Assembly: GCA_021307315.1 (NCBI GenBank)
Contig: JAJSPD010000007.1
Coordinates: forward strand, 434,001-498,000
DNA length: 64,000 nt
Direction of reading: 5' to 3'
Source of the DNA: Bisporella sp. PMI_857
Lineage: Eukaryota > Ascomycota > Leotiomycetes > Helotiales > Helotiaceae
Shown piece by piece: positions 1-11,553 of this stretch. The translations under genes and the position numbers were made by a program. Under the pieces are notes generated by a model. The model was not told where the DNA came from, did no database searches, and worked only from the letters and a program-made list of their open reading frames with translations. Every line of letters starts with the position of its first letter. Positions within the stretch are counted from its first letter, which is position 1.

Positions 1-1030
1 GCTGTTGTTGCTGCCATTTGCAGAAGACAAATTATTGAGGTTGGTGACTGAAGAATTCGCTGAGCCCGGTTTCAGAGTATAGTTGCACGAAATACCATAT
101 GGTAGATTCTCCTCTCCAGCAAAAGCAGCATTAAAGAATGGCAAACGATGATTTCCAAAGGAATCTTCTTGAAAGGTTTCGATTTTGGCAGGAGGAATAC
201 CTAATCATGGTGAGCTCCGAAATATTTATGGGAAAGACTTTGTTCATACCTTCTGGCCACTCAGTTCGACCTTTTCCGGTGAAAGATAGATTTATAGACT
301 TTAGCTTGATATTTCTGGTGACCTTCAAAATAAGCTTTCCTCGAACCATAGCCGGTGCATGGCCGTGGGCAGTTCTAGCAGTGCCATCATGATCGAGTCC
401 CGTCAGAAAAGTGGTTGGCTCCTGTAAAGTGATATAGCATGAAACTCCCCCACCAGAGCATATCGGTTTCTCAATTTCTACCGCCCCGCTTGTAGATCCT
501 GTTGACAACGCCCGTTCCCTGGTTTGTCTAGCAACTGATCCTCGAGCATCAAGCGACGTCCTCCCCATTTCAGTCGTATCTAAACTCGAGACCCCCAGCA
601 ATGCGGGTCTCCCCTGAGATGCAGCTTCCGGTGGAGGCGCAGGTACGATCGTAGACAACCTTCGGGGCATCGTTGGATCTGTAGGCGTCGCACTGGCCGT
701 AGAGGAGGAGGCGGCAGCGGAGGAAGAGGAAAGGGAAGAGAGAACCGAGCCGAGTACCTTCTTTGCGGTCTCTCGAGAAGCCAGCTTTCTTAAGTCTATG
801 GGATATCGTGGGGTATTCTTGGGCTCTTTGGTGGGCAATTGGGGACGCAGTTCGAGTGGCACGTAACCAGGTGGTGAACGAGTGATGTGAATCGAATGCG
901 GACGTCGCTGTCGAGGTCGACACGGAGGATCTGGCAATCTTGGGGCTTGCGATTGCTCTGCAACTGTGTTTAGCCTCGGAGTATAGTATATTCTGCCGCT
1001 GGTGCTATAAAAAGATATGGCTGCTGTCAT
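1..1030 (-). CDS. Arrestin-domain protein (Art/Rod1/CreD-like), 5' part
   Basis: Partial gene; the 3' end lies beyond base 1. I read the CDS as complement(1..200, 250..1030): start ATG at 1030, one 49-nt intron (201-249), which joins the exons in frame (…WPEG/IPPAKIETF…). Residues 1-190 are a low-complexity Ser/Pro/Arg-rich leader. From about residue 195 the sequence looks like an arrestin N-terminal beta-sandwich (SCYITLQEPTTFLTG, then VRGKLILKV and LSFTGKGRTEWPEG). Fungal proteins of this type are cytosolic adaptors that bring Rsp5/HulA ubiquitin ligase to plasma-membrane transporters. The PY motifs that would show this should lie in the missing C-terminus. The family call is from motif recognition; the exact orthologue is not determined. 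Confidence 0.75.
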
Positions 1031-2848
1031 TTTGAAGGTAAGTTAGCAATACCGTTGAAGTGAAGCTTGCGGAAGATGGCAGGTAATGATAGCATGGAGA
1101 TGATATGCCTTCTGCTTTCCTGCATCTCTGCCATGGCACAGGCACAAGAGCGAGAGGAATCTGGCCATGCTCACACTAAGTCATGAGGTGCAACGAACGT
1201 CCCTATACCGCTCAAACTGACACAGGGACGGGCTAGTGGGGGGGTGTATTACAACCAGGTGATAAGAAGCATGCGACTGGTCTCCAAGGGATGTACATAC
1301 CAAATTAATTTAGGGTTGCATATACTATAGAGCTCATCAAACAAGGAGGTGATGGTTGTTTCCTCTGCCAGCACATGGAAACAATCTTTTTGAATGGGGG
1401 GGGGGAGGGATTTTTGTCGTCATAAGAATCAAGGTTTGCAGCTGTTCGCAGGGTGTGGCTGGCGGTCCACGACAAGAGTCCCCAAGATCAAAACATCGGT
1501 GAGATTCTAGTCGGCCGCGTTGCCTGAAGCCCGATGTATACCTGACAGTCAACTAGAGGGTTGTTAATCAAAAGCAATAAGGAAAAGCGTTTGGAAAACT
1601 GGTGTGGTCATGTAAATATGGGGTAGTGAAAGCGGATAGGACGAATTATTTACTTACGTAGTTGAGGGGAATGGGTGCAGGGTCTGGAAGTCAAGTCCTC
1701 CACCCGGTACAAACAGATAGGGTTGAGTCCCGCTCATGGGTGTGCCGGCAACCCTGATGAAGCAAATCACATACCGGTCCGCGGCAGTGAGGTTAGTCAG
1801 CATTACTGATAGGGATAAGCGTGAGAGAAATTAAAAATCTTTGTGCAAAATCCATTCATCATGCAATTCTCTGCCTGTGGTGATAAGCCACTATAATATT
1901 AGGATATGTATAATACATGGAACTGAGAAGTAGGGATGAAGGAGCATATCCGGCCGCTGCCAAGATCTTGGGTCCCTTTCTACATTGTAGCCTTTGTCGA
2001 TAAAAACCTGATCCCAAAGGCGTTGCAGGATCGAGGCCTCGACAGTGTTGAAAAAAGGGGAAAACCATGTTTTATTTTGACTATGTCCAAAGCGACTTGG
2101 TTTCATAGCCAATTGCCCAATTCGGGCTCGTTGCTTTTCAAGTGCCGCATGCAATGCTCTTGGCTTCGTATGCCAGCACAACCGACCTAGATCCAGGAAC
2201 CTGGGAGCAAATGAAGATCTGAGCATCATCTGCATGAAAACCGTTTGTTTTGGAAGTGAATCAAAAGTGGATTATAAATAGCATAGGTTTATGGCTACAC
2301 TTTGGCATTACCCTAGATTAACACTCCACTACTCTTTGTTTTTGCATGCAATGGTCACAAATATGAAAAAGGACGTTATCGAATTGTCCTGGATGATTAC
2401 TGTACAGTACAGTCTTGTCTGCAGATGCATTGATCCACAAGGGCTTCCCGTGCTGACCGGAATCCGGCGGGTGCATACGGATCGCCTGAGACCGCGCAAT
2501 CTCAACTGGCTGAGCACTGTAGCACGGGATACGAGTGATTATCGACGGCTTGTTCGGGGAGCAGGAGGCGCAGGCAAGCTCTGGGAGACTGGAGTAAGTA
2601 GGATGGGGAAGAGCTGGTCAGCCACTCACATCATCACCCGGCTGAACCTGGGTTTTGAACCTCATTCGCGCTCCTCAAACCTTCAACGAACGCAAAAGAG
2701 TGAGTCAAGTGTTGGACTACCTCGGCATTGTTATCGCCCTCCAAAAAAGGTTGCCCAGCGGAATCTCACGCGATTCTTCATCTATGCTGCAGCCTCACTG
2801 GGCCGGTGGTCTTGAATTTTGAATTCACTGCTACTCACACTTAAGGTG
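1031..2848. other. Gene-free interval left of the transposon
   Basis: This is the upstream region of the arrestin gene, ending at the transposon target site. I see no conserved protein. A 36-codon ATG ORF at 1076-1186 (+) has a signal-peptide-like hydrophobic start (MICLLLSCISAMAQA) but no other support. A 174-codon ORF at 2291-2815 (+) has an uninformative composition and I do not consider it a gene. A run of ten G lies near 1396. Confidence 0.6.
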
Positions 2849-2850
2849 TA

Positions 2851-2890
2851 ACCGAGATCCCGTGACAAAACACGCCCCTCATCAAAGCAC
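2851..2890 (+). repeat. Left terminal inverted repeat of the pogo element
   Basis: Matches the complement of 5007-5046 at 37 of 40 positions; preceded by TA at 2849-2850. Confidence 0.93.
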
Positions 2891-3010
2891 ATCAAAATCA
2901 CCAAATTGTACAACTACAAATAAATTAATATTAAATCAACCACGCACTCAATTGTATTGAAAATAGGTTTATTTGAAGCGCAAGAACTTGCTCTATTATT
3001 AATGAAAAGT

Positions 3011-4962
3011 TTATGTATGTGTATAGCGTGCTGGGGTTTTGATTTGCCTTCCGGATCGATTTTGTCGGACTACTACAGGTGCAACCATTTCTACCTCTAT
3101 AACTCGATTCAGTGATTTCCACCTTGATTTGACAGTTGCGGATGCTTTGATGGGTTCTTTTTGGGGTTGCAATACTTTCCGAGGTGTTACTACAAGCGTA
3201 TTAGCTGTAGAAATTGACTTCTGAGCATGTACTTTTTCCAAATTGGGATCTTGGCATGCATTCTCTCTTCGCAGTTGGTCTTCAACAAGCTTAGCAAGTT
3301 TTGCTTCTGCTTTTTGCTTTCGAATAGCTTTATTAGCAAGAGCTTTGACCTTTCTATCAAGCTTAGCTTGCTCAGCAAGTTGATTCTCAACTTCTTTTTG
3401 AGATTGGAATATCATAGCTCGAGCTATTTTCTCAGGCGAATAGATAATCGTTCCAGTATCAGGTTCGCCACTTAAATCGAGCTTTCCCTTTCTTTTACGC
3501 TTCTCTTTTTCAAGGAGAATTGCTCTTTGGAGGCCTTTATTAAGGTGCTCGGCGATTTCAGCTCTTGTAATGCACACCTCTAACCCTTTCAACAGCTTTT
3601 CAGTGAACTGCTCACCCAAATTCCGTTTCCGCGCTAAGCAAGCCGCACGAAGAGATCTGACGTTTGTAGGAGTTTGAATGACGTGTGGAACCTTTTCTAT
3701 AGCACGTGCTGCTGGCCGACGAACTATAGAAAGCAAATACTCTTCGTTAATTGGCCAGATTCCAGGTTTCTCAAAAGCATGGCGAATACTCGTTTCAGTG
3801 AAGACTTCATCAAAAGCAGCCTTAAATACTCTGAAAAACAAGCTTTTTGTCATTGTAGTCATGCCTAAGCTTTCCGCAAGCTGTACGTCGAGTCGTACAG
3901 AGTAATTAGTAGCTAATGGGCCGAACATTCCAACATCGAGAGGTTGCAATTTGTGCGTAGAATGCGGTGGTAAGATCAATATGATAATGCGATTTTTACT
4001 AGCCCATTGTATAAATTCCCAATTCACATGACTAGCGTGGCCATCGACAATTAGTAATCGCTTTTCTCGAGGGCTGATTGGCCGAGTATGTCGGTCGAAC
4101 ACTTTTTGTAGCCATAATAAGCCCATTTCATTACTACTCCACCCATTCTCTGAAGAGCTGAAATAGGTATTAGAATCCTTATTAACTTGAGATAGCCAGC
4201 TAGTTTGAAGCTCGTGATTCGATCCTTTGTATATTAATAGAGGTGGAACTGTTTGGCCAGCCGCAGAAATGCAAGCTACGCAAGTAACAAATTCTCGATT
4301 TCCGTCTTGACGATTTCGTACGCCTTGAAGCTTATTTGAAGCTTCTACAGTTATAATTCGTTTTGCCATTTGTCCAATGCCTATTAGAAATCCTTTTTCA
4401 TCAACGTTGTATATATTTTCAGGCTTAATTTGATGTTTTTCGGTTGCTCGATGCATCTGCAAAATGGAGGCAGTTAGCCACTTAATTACTTAAACAATTA
4501 ATTAAAAATCAACCACAAATTCAATTAACTTACATGGCTGTAAAATAACTTAAATAAAGGCTCATATTCAGAAACTGCCCTTAAATTGTCGATGTTCCGT
4601 AAATAAGCTGACTTCAGTTGATCCTTATACCGAGCCACAAATTGACCAGTCCAGTTCTTCCCTACTGGGGCTTGCCGTAGCTCTTCCGCAAGGTTTTTGA
4701 CGATTCTACTTGTCGGAGGCATATTTCTCATACTCAAATAATTGATTCTATCAATTAAGAGCTTTTCTTGAACGTCTGTAAGGCACTGTCGTGTGTACGA
4801 GTCAGCGTCCTTCTTATGCACCGTAATTCCTTGCCTCCGCCTGTCAATTGCTGATCTGGAAACTTTGAACTCTGCCGCTGCATGAGATGAATATTTGAAC
4901 TCTCCTCTTTCGATTGCTGCAATCGCCTTGCTAATACGATCTGATTTGCTGTATTTATCCAT
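3011..4962 (-). CDS. Pogo/Fot1-type transposase, DD35D, apparently intact
   Basis: CDS complement(3011..4456, 4534..4962), 624 aa, with one 77-nt intron (4457-4533; donor GTAAGT, branch GGCTAAC, acceptor TTTTGCAG). Exon 1 (143 aa) is the DNA-binding part: a psq/CENP-B-like helix-turn-helix pair (FKVSRSAIDRRRQG; LIDRINYLSMRNMPPTSRIV). Exon 2 holds the DDE-1 catalytic core: Asp162 in YNVDEKGFLIG, Asp281 in LLIVDGHASH and Asp317 in KLQPLDVGMFG, which leaves 35 residues between the second and third Asp. A charged Lys-rich C-terminal tail ends in a SGRQIKTPARY motif. No stop or frameshift is seen. It would cut and paste the element that carries it. Confidence 0.93.
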
Positions 4963-5006
4963 GATTGAAGTGTTGTAAGTAGCATTTTTTAGAGGTCAGA
5001 AGCGGG

Positions 5007-5046
5007 GTGTTTTGATGCGGGGCGTGCTTTGTCACGGGATCTCGGT
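5007..5046 (-). repeat. Right terminal inverted repeat of the pogo element
   Basis: Read on the minus strand from 5046 it begins ACCGAGATCCCGTGACAAAG, as the left end does apart from the last base shown. It is followed by TA at 5047-5048. Confidence 0.93.
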
Positions 5047-5577
5047 TATGCATCAAACTTCAGCTACTTACAGTAACTTCCCACATATCGCAAGAACGGA
5101 TGAAAAGCTCGAGAATTTATCATTGTCGAACCGAGATCCCATAAAGACGAGGAATTGCTGTAGATGATACCAGATCGCGATGGTTATGATATTCAGATGA
5201 ACCTATGAGAAGGTACAGGGAGAAGTAACAGTGAGGGAACACTCCCAGTGCTTGGTACATTTCAAGCCCGCCCTGGAGAAAATCACTTTAGCTTACGGTG
5301 AGTTATGAAGAACAAAATCGGAAAACTAAACCAGAATTCCATTAAACGAATATTTATGCTCACTTGAGTTTTATTTGATTGTTGCAAAGTAGGTAATAGG
5401 TAAGTAAGACTATGATATCTTGGCTTTTGAGGAATGGCGAATAAAAGGGGCCCATTCTTATCACCACGTGAGGATATGTTTCTTATCTCGCCCCATTCTT
5501 AATGTTGACGCGACAGGACAAGAACGCGGTTGACATTGAGATTTTGGATGACTGTAACTCCCATCTGCACCAACATA
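5047..5577. other. Promoter/5' region of DPB11 next to the transposon
   Basis: Between the transposon end and the DPB11 start codon. It contains an extra copy of the first 11 bases of the transposon end (ACCGAGATCCC, 5130-5140), followed by unrelated sequence. No other gene is seen. Confidence 0.6.
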
Positions 5578-8113
5578 ATGGCATATCCGAGCCCACGATC
5601 AGAATCCCCTAAGCGTGAAGATCGTGCAGCTCCGTTGAATAGCGATGCTGATCCCCATCCGCTACGAGGAGTCGTCATTTGCTGCACCTCAGTCGACGAT
5701 GAGAAACGCGTAAATCCACCTCCTTTGAAATGCTCCGCCATCTTTAGATCTCGAATACTGATACGCAATTGCAGACCCAGCTCGCTCAGTATGCTCAACA
5801 GATGGGCGCAAAGCACCTTTTCGATCTAACGTCCGATGTTACACATCTCATCGTAGGTGCATATGATACACCGAAATACAGATATGTCGCGAAGGAACGA
5901 CCAGATGTAAAGCCAATGGCATTGGATTGGGTACAGGCTCTCAGAGAGCTTTGGATAAACGATAAGGAGATAAATTTTGAGGCTCTCGAAAAGGAGCACA
6001 CGTTGCCTACTTTGTCGACGTTAAAGTTCAGCATGACTGGATGTGAAGATCGTAAGTAGTGCAGCTCTTTGGGCCGAACAGGACCGTACTAACACATCGG
6101 ATAGCTACCGAAAGACTGCAGATTGCGGAATCAGTCAGATCCAATGGTGGCATATACGAAGGCGACTTGACCAAACAAATTACACATTTGATATCGTTCC
6201 GAACCGAAGGTGCCAAATACAAAGCTGCAAAGACCTGGGGGCTACGCATTGTCTCCATTGAATGGCTGCGAGATAGTTTGGAAAGAGGTATGATACTGGA
6301 TGAAAACCTTTATGATCCTATTTTGCCACTGGAACAGAGGGGTGTCGGAGCCTGGGACCAGAGTAAGAAGAGAACATTGTTAGGGAAAAGATTTCGAGAC
6401 GATAGTAACGGCAATGGAAAAGAGACAAAGCGGAAAATTCGCAGAACTGCGAGCGCAAGACTGAGTAGTGCACATGAGGGCATATGGGGAGACATCGTTG
6501 CCACCGGTGTACCCCAAGTCGTGAGAAGCGGTGTGTGGGAAAGTAATGATGAGCAAAATGGAACACGTACAACTGAGGCGCTAAAAAACGAGTGCAGACG
6601 AGGCTCTGCCATCGGAACCGTTGCTACATTGGACACTACCCAAGAGATTAAAGGAATGTTTGGCTCTTGCAGTTTCTTCTTGGATGGGTTCGAGCCAAAG
6701 AAGTTCCAGATTCTATGCAACCATATGTTGCCACACGGCGCAGAAATATGCAACACTTTGAAGGACTTATTGAGATCGATCAATCACACCTCAGCCACTC
6801 GACTATTCAGAATTATACCCAGCTCTATTGTCGAGCATGAAAATGAAGACGTCGCCTCGAATATAGAAGTAGTTACTGAATGGTGGGTTGAACGATGTCT
6901 TCATAACAAGACGTTCCTTGAGCCATCGTCACATGTCATAGGACGCCCATTCCCCAAATTTCCCATAAAAGAATTTAACGACATGACAATATCCTCTGCC
7001 GCCTTCAGCGGTATCGATCTTCTACATCTTAAAAAGGCGGTCGAATTGATTGGCGCCAAATATAGCGAAGATATGACCCGCCATTCATCGGTGTTGATCA
7101 CGAAATCAACTGTTGGCTTGAGAAAAGACAAAAGTGACCATGCTCGCGAATGGAACATACCAATATTGGATGCAGACTGGCTTTGGGACTCAATAACAGC
7201 TGGTCATAAATTACCTTATTCGAAATACGCATGCAGACAAAAACGAAGATCAGGATCAGCACCTATTGAAAAGTCAATCGTCAAAGGGAATCCGGTTGAA
7301 AGATCAAAAAGCGATATACATAAAGCATATTCGACGATAGAAATTAGTTCTTTGAATCAGCAGACACATCGAAGCTCAAAATTGGATACTTCAACTTTTA
7401 CAGCTGATAAGCAAGCACGAACCAAGCAGGAAGAGCCTGCACAGAACAAAAATACGCCAACAGGAAATACAAGCGACTTGACAGATCGGGGTTCTAAGAC
7501 GCCAACACAGCCACTATCTGAAATCAATCCAAATTCCACTGCCAAAATAGTTTCTCGTGCTCTAGCGCCAAGCAATAATCTTGTGCCTCAAGAGCAAGAA
7601 GACCCTGATATCAGCTTCAATATCTCCAGTCTTCTTGCCAAAACCAAAAAATCAGTACAGCCAGCACAAAGCGAAGCACCAGAAGCTCGCAAAAGGGGTG
7701 CAAAGAAGATTCTTGGGCGTGTCACAAGCAACCTCTCCTCCGCATCTGCTCCGTTCTCCCGCGCGTCGTCGGTCGAGTCCACGACCACAGGACGTCCCGC
7801 AGAAATCCTGACCGAATCCGGAAAGGCGGGATCAGGCTACTCGGCTCTGGAACAACTTCCAAAGGAGCTGTTCCTGGATGCGGGTAATGATCGGCTTGTT
7901 CAGCAAGATATTGATAGCCAACCACCAGCAACACAGCTCGTATACGACGATCCAGGAAGCGATGCATATAAGGATCGCATTCAGGCGAGGATGAATGGGC
8001 AGACTGTGGATGTGCGACGGAAGCTTACAAAGCAGAAGGCTATCACATTAGGCGATATCAGTGATGCGAATAAAGTGCGTACGGGTACCAGGAGGAAGCC
8101 TGGATTTAGATGA
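5578..8113 (+). CDS. DPB11: BRCT-repeat replication/checkpoint scaffold Dpb11/Rad4(Cut5)/TopBP1-like
   Basis: CDS join(5578..5709, 5775..6051, 6105..8113), 805 aa. Introns are 65 nt and 53 nt; the second has a TACTAAC branch site. Residues about 28-115 form BRCT1 (LTSDVTHLIVG…TPKYRYVAKERPDVKP) and about 127-205 form BRCT2 (NGGIYEGDLTKQITHLI, ending in a conserved SIEWLRDS). After a basic linker with KRKIRR, BRCT3 (about 320-412, …VVTEWWVERC) and BRCT4 (about 425-510, ILDADWLWDSI) follow. The C-terminal 300 residues are low-complexity. In yeasts this family binds phosphorylated Sld3/Sld2 at origins and the 9-1-1 clamp at damage sites, so a nuclear role in replication start and checkpoint signalling is expected. 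The start is chosen because MAYPSPRSESP leads directly into BRCT1 and splices in frame. Confidence 0.9.
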
Positions 8114-9075
8114 TATTGCTTATGTAATATATAACGCGGAATGGAATGACGGACTAGATATCCAGTATATACAGGCAATAAACTAATCAGCTCGTGTGTT
8201 CACCTTCTACGATGTCCGATTCTAGATATTTAGCATCATTTCGTCCACAATATCGCTTTTCCTGGCAACTGCCGAATATTTGTTCGCCCTTGTATGAGAA
8301 GGATCATTCAACTATCTCTATAGCCTGCTTCTTGCTCTGCTACTCCGTGTCGTGCTAAAGAGGCACTTTTCATTCTGGAATATGCTTTCAAGCATCGTTC
8401 GGATTGAGTGTCTGTGCAGAAAGCCTGATCATGGTTTTCTGGGCACGCCATGTATTTGGGTACCGTGAAAAGACCAACAAAAAGTCGTATGCAACTGTTT
8501 TAGTTGGAATCAATTTAGAGAAATCGCTTTGACTGTAATGATAATTCTAGGTGTGCGCCCCTAAGATGATGCTATTGCAGATATAAGGCTGTGTTTGAGT
8601 TGATCAAGTGATAGCGGCGGTGAACATCGTGTTTCGAGATATATTCATACCTTGATTCAAGCCTGTATATCAATGACCTATGCTAGCTCGATGACACTTC
8701 AGCTCGCATGTACTGGCATGCGAATGACAGAGGATTCGCCCAGAAAGGAGCTGAGAATCATTTGAGCTCAATGTGTCGCAATGCATCAATGACGAAGTTC
8801 ATACGTGCCCATGAATCAAATTCAAATTACCTTCTCTCTGCTGGCTACAAAAACCAACATCCCATGCCTTTCGCCCATCTTGATTCTACCGTCCCGCTTC
8901 GAATATTTATCTCCATCCCTTCCTCAAACCGGCCGTACACAAGGCTATTACATCTTCCAGCAATCTCGATATTACATCTTGCCATCTTTCTCATCAAAAA
9001 AGTTTACGCAATCTATCTCGGGATCTCGGATCAATATATAATACCTCTCTCATTTTTAAATCAGTCCAGCCGACA
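8114..9075. other. Gene-free interval
   Basis: The 3' flank of DPB11 and the start of the accessory region. Only compositionally random ORFs are present (for example 8708-9145 +). No repeat or RNA gene was recognised. Confidence 0.6.
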
Positions 9076-9246
9076 ATGCCGTGCATCAACGAGAGAACAT
9101 ACAGTCTTGCGCTTCGCCAAGATGATAGCCATGGCATTTCCATAAGCACGGCATTCGCCTACGCTGCTACGCCTATTTTTCTGGTGCTGTGCCTCACCTT
9201 ATTCTTCTGCTGGGTCTGGCCGAGGTGGAAGAATAGCCTTGGATGA
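9076..9246 (+). CDS. Candidate 56-aa single-helix membrane microprotein (A)
   Basis: Short ORF with ATG in a favourable context (CGACAATG). A hydrophilic N-terminal half is followed by one predicted membrane helix near residues 31-49 (ATPIFLVLCLTLFFCWVW) and a short basic tail (PRWKNSLG). The family is not recognised. It is the first of five similarly built ORFs on the + strand up to 13.9 kb. Short hydrophobic ORFs can arise by chance, so coding status depends on conservation or expression data that I cannot test. Confidence 0.4.
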   Translation: MPCINERTYSLALRQDDSHGISISTAFAYAATPIFLVLCLTLFFCWVWPRWKNSLG

Positions 9247-9695
9247 TAGTACGTAGTTTTCATTTTCCGGAAGATGTGAATATTATTATGTCTAGGCGGT
9301 CCCGAAAGTGGTCTCTAGGAGCCAGGCGTTTAGAACAAGCTGTGATGCCAAATTCATGCGATGCTGTTGAGAATCAAGATAGTGGCCACATGGATGACTA
9401 TGCCTCTGAGTTTCTCTTCTAAGGGTGCTTCTTTTATCCTTGTATTATAGATGAATGGTCTTTTCAGGCTACTTTTACTGTCTTAGTCATACTTAACACT
9501 CACCACTCTTCTTTTCTTCCCAGGTCTATACTAAATACTAGGGTATTCTTTATCCTCCCATCTGCTTATACCCTACATTGTATAAATAACAAAGACCTCT
9601 GCCTACATACCATAACCAAGATAATAGAAGCCTTTACGCTGCTTACGCGCCATTTTCAATATAATGCATCAGGAAGTCCATGAACAGATCTTGTC
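9247..9695. other. Gap between microprotein candidates A and B
   Basis: 449 bp, AT-rich. A hydrophilic stretch after 9290 stays open for a while but has no start codon. Nothing else is recognisable. Confidence 0.5.
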
Positions 9696-9806
9696 ATGTT
9701 AATCTGTGAGACTTCTACATCCAACCACTATCTCACGATCGGACAGGCCATCAACTTCATCATCGTGTCGATTCTTGTGTACGTCATTGTTGCGGCAATT
9801 TTCTGA
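9696..9806 (+). CDS. Candidate 36-aa single-helix membrane microprotein (B)
   Basis: ATG at 9696. About 16 hydrophilic residues (MLICETSTSNHYLTIG) precede one long helix, INFIIVSILVYVIVAAIF, at the extreme C-terminus, a tail-anchored layout. No family is recognised. The complementary strand is also open and hydrophobic but lacks a matching ATG start, so the + strand reading is preferred. Confidence is limited by size. Confidence 0.35.
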   Translation: MLICETSTSNHYLTIGQAINFIIVSILVYVIVAAIF

Positions 9807-10258
9807 TGCCGTGGACTTGCGGTGAAACTGAAGCAGAGGTATGAGAAGTGATAGAAGATAATATAAAGGAGAGCCATGATAATCTTCCACGGGAGGCAAA
9901 AAAAAAAAGCAAACAGACTGCAAAGTATGTTATTGCTAGGATTAGGTAATTTCACGAGAAAACAACATTAAGTACACAAATGCGTCTCATTTGAGTGCGC
10001 CATTCTCTTGAAAATTCGAATCGAAATCATGAATAACCTTTAGCGTCCCACCCAATCACTATAGCACAAGGCCATTGAGGATTCCACCTCTCACGCTTAT
10101 TACCGCGCATCTTTCATCGTACAGATTTTCTCCTTTCCTACATCCATGCTCTGAAATACGATTCATCTCCACGATAAAACAAATCAGTTCACCTCCCAAA
10201 CTGCACTTTCCGTACCTTTGAAGAAATCAGAATCAGAATCAGATAGTGCATAAAGACC
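9807..10258. other. Gap between microprotein candidates B and C
   Basis: 452 bp with a poly-A stretch near 9900. No gene is seen. Confidence 0.5.
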
Positions 10259-10414
10259 ATGGCGTCAAATGCGACCATAACAGCCACCTTTGTCACCTTT
10301 GCCGTGCCCGCTGTCGTCATCCTCGTTGTGGTCGTCGTTGGAATCATCGTTGCGGAATGGACTTTTCTACGGAAGAGGCGTCGTGCATACGGAGCGAGTG
10401 CGGAGAGAGCTTGA
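10259..10414 (+). CDS. Candidate 51-aa single-helix membrane microprotein (C)
   Basis: ATG in a strong context (GACCATGG). A short N-terminus (MASNATITATF) with an N-glycosylation-like NAT is followed by a Val-rich helix (PAVVILVVVVVGIIVAEW) and an immediate basic stop-transfer cluster (FLRKRRRAYG). By the positive-inside rule the C-terminus should be cytosolic. This is the most protein-like of the small ORFs. No known family is recognised. Confidence 0.45.
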   Translation: MASNATITATFVTFAVPAVVILVVVVVGIIVAEWTFLRKRRRAYGASAERA

Positions 10415-10867
10415 GAGTAAGTCGATAAGAAAGGGCATTTTGGTTGTTTTGGGGGAGGGGGAGTGTATTGAAGGATAGAGTTTTGAAGATGAGGCTCTCT
10501 GGAGAACGAGAATGGAAGAAGAGTAGTGCAGGCCCAGGGCAGGGCGAAGCTTGGGAATATACGTTGAGTTGAACGGTTTATGATGGATATCGTTAGGGAT
10601 TCGATGGATTGTGTGGATGGCATACCTTGAAGGAAGAGCTCACCCAGCGTCTCTCTCTTGTGTATTGATATCTGACCAATGAGAAGTATCATGGCGTGCA
10701 AGACTTTAGATCATCCATTTCAGCCTTATGGTAAGCACTCTTTGTGGCGCTTATACACATTGAGATTTTATTCTTAAACTACGGTTCGAGTGATTATATG
10801 TAATAGGCCAACATAATCCCTCAAATAGCACTATGTTAAACTAGGATTGTTGGTCACATGTCAGACA
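10415..10867. other. Gap between microprotein C and the decayed element
   Basis: 453 bp with no supported gene. The antisense ORF over 10189-10701 (−) overlaps candidate C and is compositionally biased; I treat it as a shadow. Confidence 0.5.
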
Positions 10868-10883
10868 GGTCCGACTACACGTA
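10868..10883 (+). repeat. Left inverted repeat of the decayed element
   Basis: 16 bp, perfectly complementary to 12579-12594. Confidence 0.75.
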
Positions 10884-11389
10884 TGAAATGTAGGCTATTG
10901 AATCTATGAAAGACTCAGGCTTGCTCTTTCTCAAGGAGTTCTAGCTTTTTTTAATATTTTTCGCCCTTCGACTGTGCTGTATTCTTTTTCTACAGTGTCA
11001 CCAAGTTTGTGACTTGAGTATCCCTGAAGGTACTCTAAGACTGAAGCCCACAACGGCTTGGGTCATGCGCTTTTGTAGTAGCTGCAAGTGTCACGAACAC
11101 GGTTCTGTAAGTCTGGAAAATCAGTTTGTAGGTGCTTCAATACGAAAATACTTAACTAAGGAGAAGAGGTAGAGCTCTGGGAAAGCTCTCGACTAAGTAC
11201 GGATATCAGGTCATACTCTACTAGTCCTAACTAGGAAGCATACACGAATTTTCCACGTGCTAACAGTGACAGCAGGCTTGTGGCTGTTACAAATAGATCA
11301 GTTAAATCAGCAATTTCGTTTTTTTAAAAGACTTTTTTACAACGCAATTCGCAAAGCTCAAGTAGTTAAGCTGTTAATCAACTTGTTAA

Positions 11390-11553
11390 AGATTGCTAAA
11401 TTGCAATGCATTTAGCTGTTATTTTTGCGAAAAAATAATATAAGGCTACAAGCAGCTAATCAGCGCCGTAAAAATAAGCGATATAGCCGAAAGTATTGTG
11501 GAGGGAAATATGCTGAAGAGCAAGAACAGCAACAGGACCTAGCACAAAACCTA
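11390..11553 (+). pseudogene. Relict transposase C-terminus
   Basis: In one + frame, with a stop codon near 11412, the translation reads …LLFLRKNNIRLQAANQRRK, then NKRYSRKYCGG…AEEQEQQQ. This resembles the C-terminal region of fungal pogo/Tigger transposases, where a helical segment with the pattern LRAANxxxxRKR precedes an RRYxxxGG-EE motif. No catalytic core survives. The call rests on this pattern and on its position between two inverted repeats. Confidence 0.5.

Larger units (their letters stand above)
2851..5046 (-). mobile_element. Complete pogo/Fot1-type DNA transposon (Tc1-mariner superfamily)
   Basis: A 2,196-bp element. The outermost 40 bp at each end (2851-2890 and the complement of 5007-5046) are inverted repeats with 3 mismatches, both beginning ACCGAGATCCCGTGACAAA. 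It is flanked by TA on both sides (2849-2850 and 5047-5048), the target-site duplication expected for Tc1/mariner-pogo elements. The interior encodes one transposase on the minus strand in two exons. Intact ends, an uninterrupted gene and a clean TA duplication point to a recent insertion of a possibly autonomous copy. It sits about 530 bp upstream of the DPB11 start codon. Confidence 0.93.

Noticed and set aside
1690..1735. B-box-like GGGTTGAGTCCCGC
   Set aside because: No A-box or cloverleaf can be drawn upstream; isolated match.
2291..2815. 174-codon ORF on the + strand
   Set aside because: Composition is random-looking, no motif or splice partner, and it abuts the transposon insertion site.
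8708..9145. 145-codon ORF on the + strand
   Set aside because: No domain or helix pattern; overlaps microprotein A in another frame.
10189..10701. 170-codon ORF on the minus strand
   Set aside because: Antisense to microprotein C, Thr/Pro-biased and without recognisable features; likely a shadow frame.
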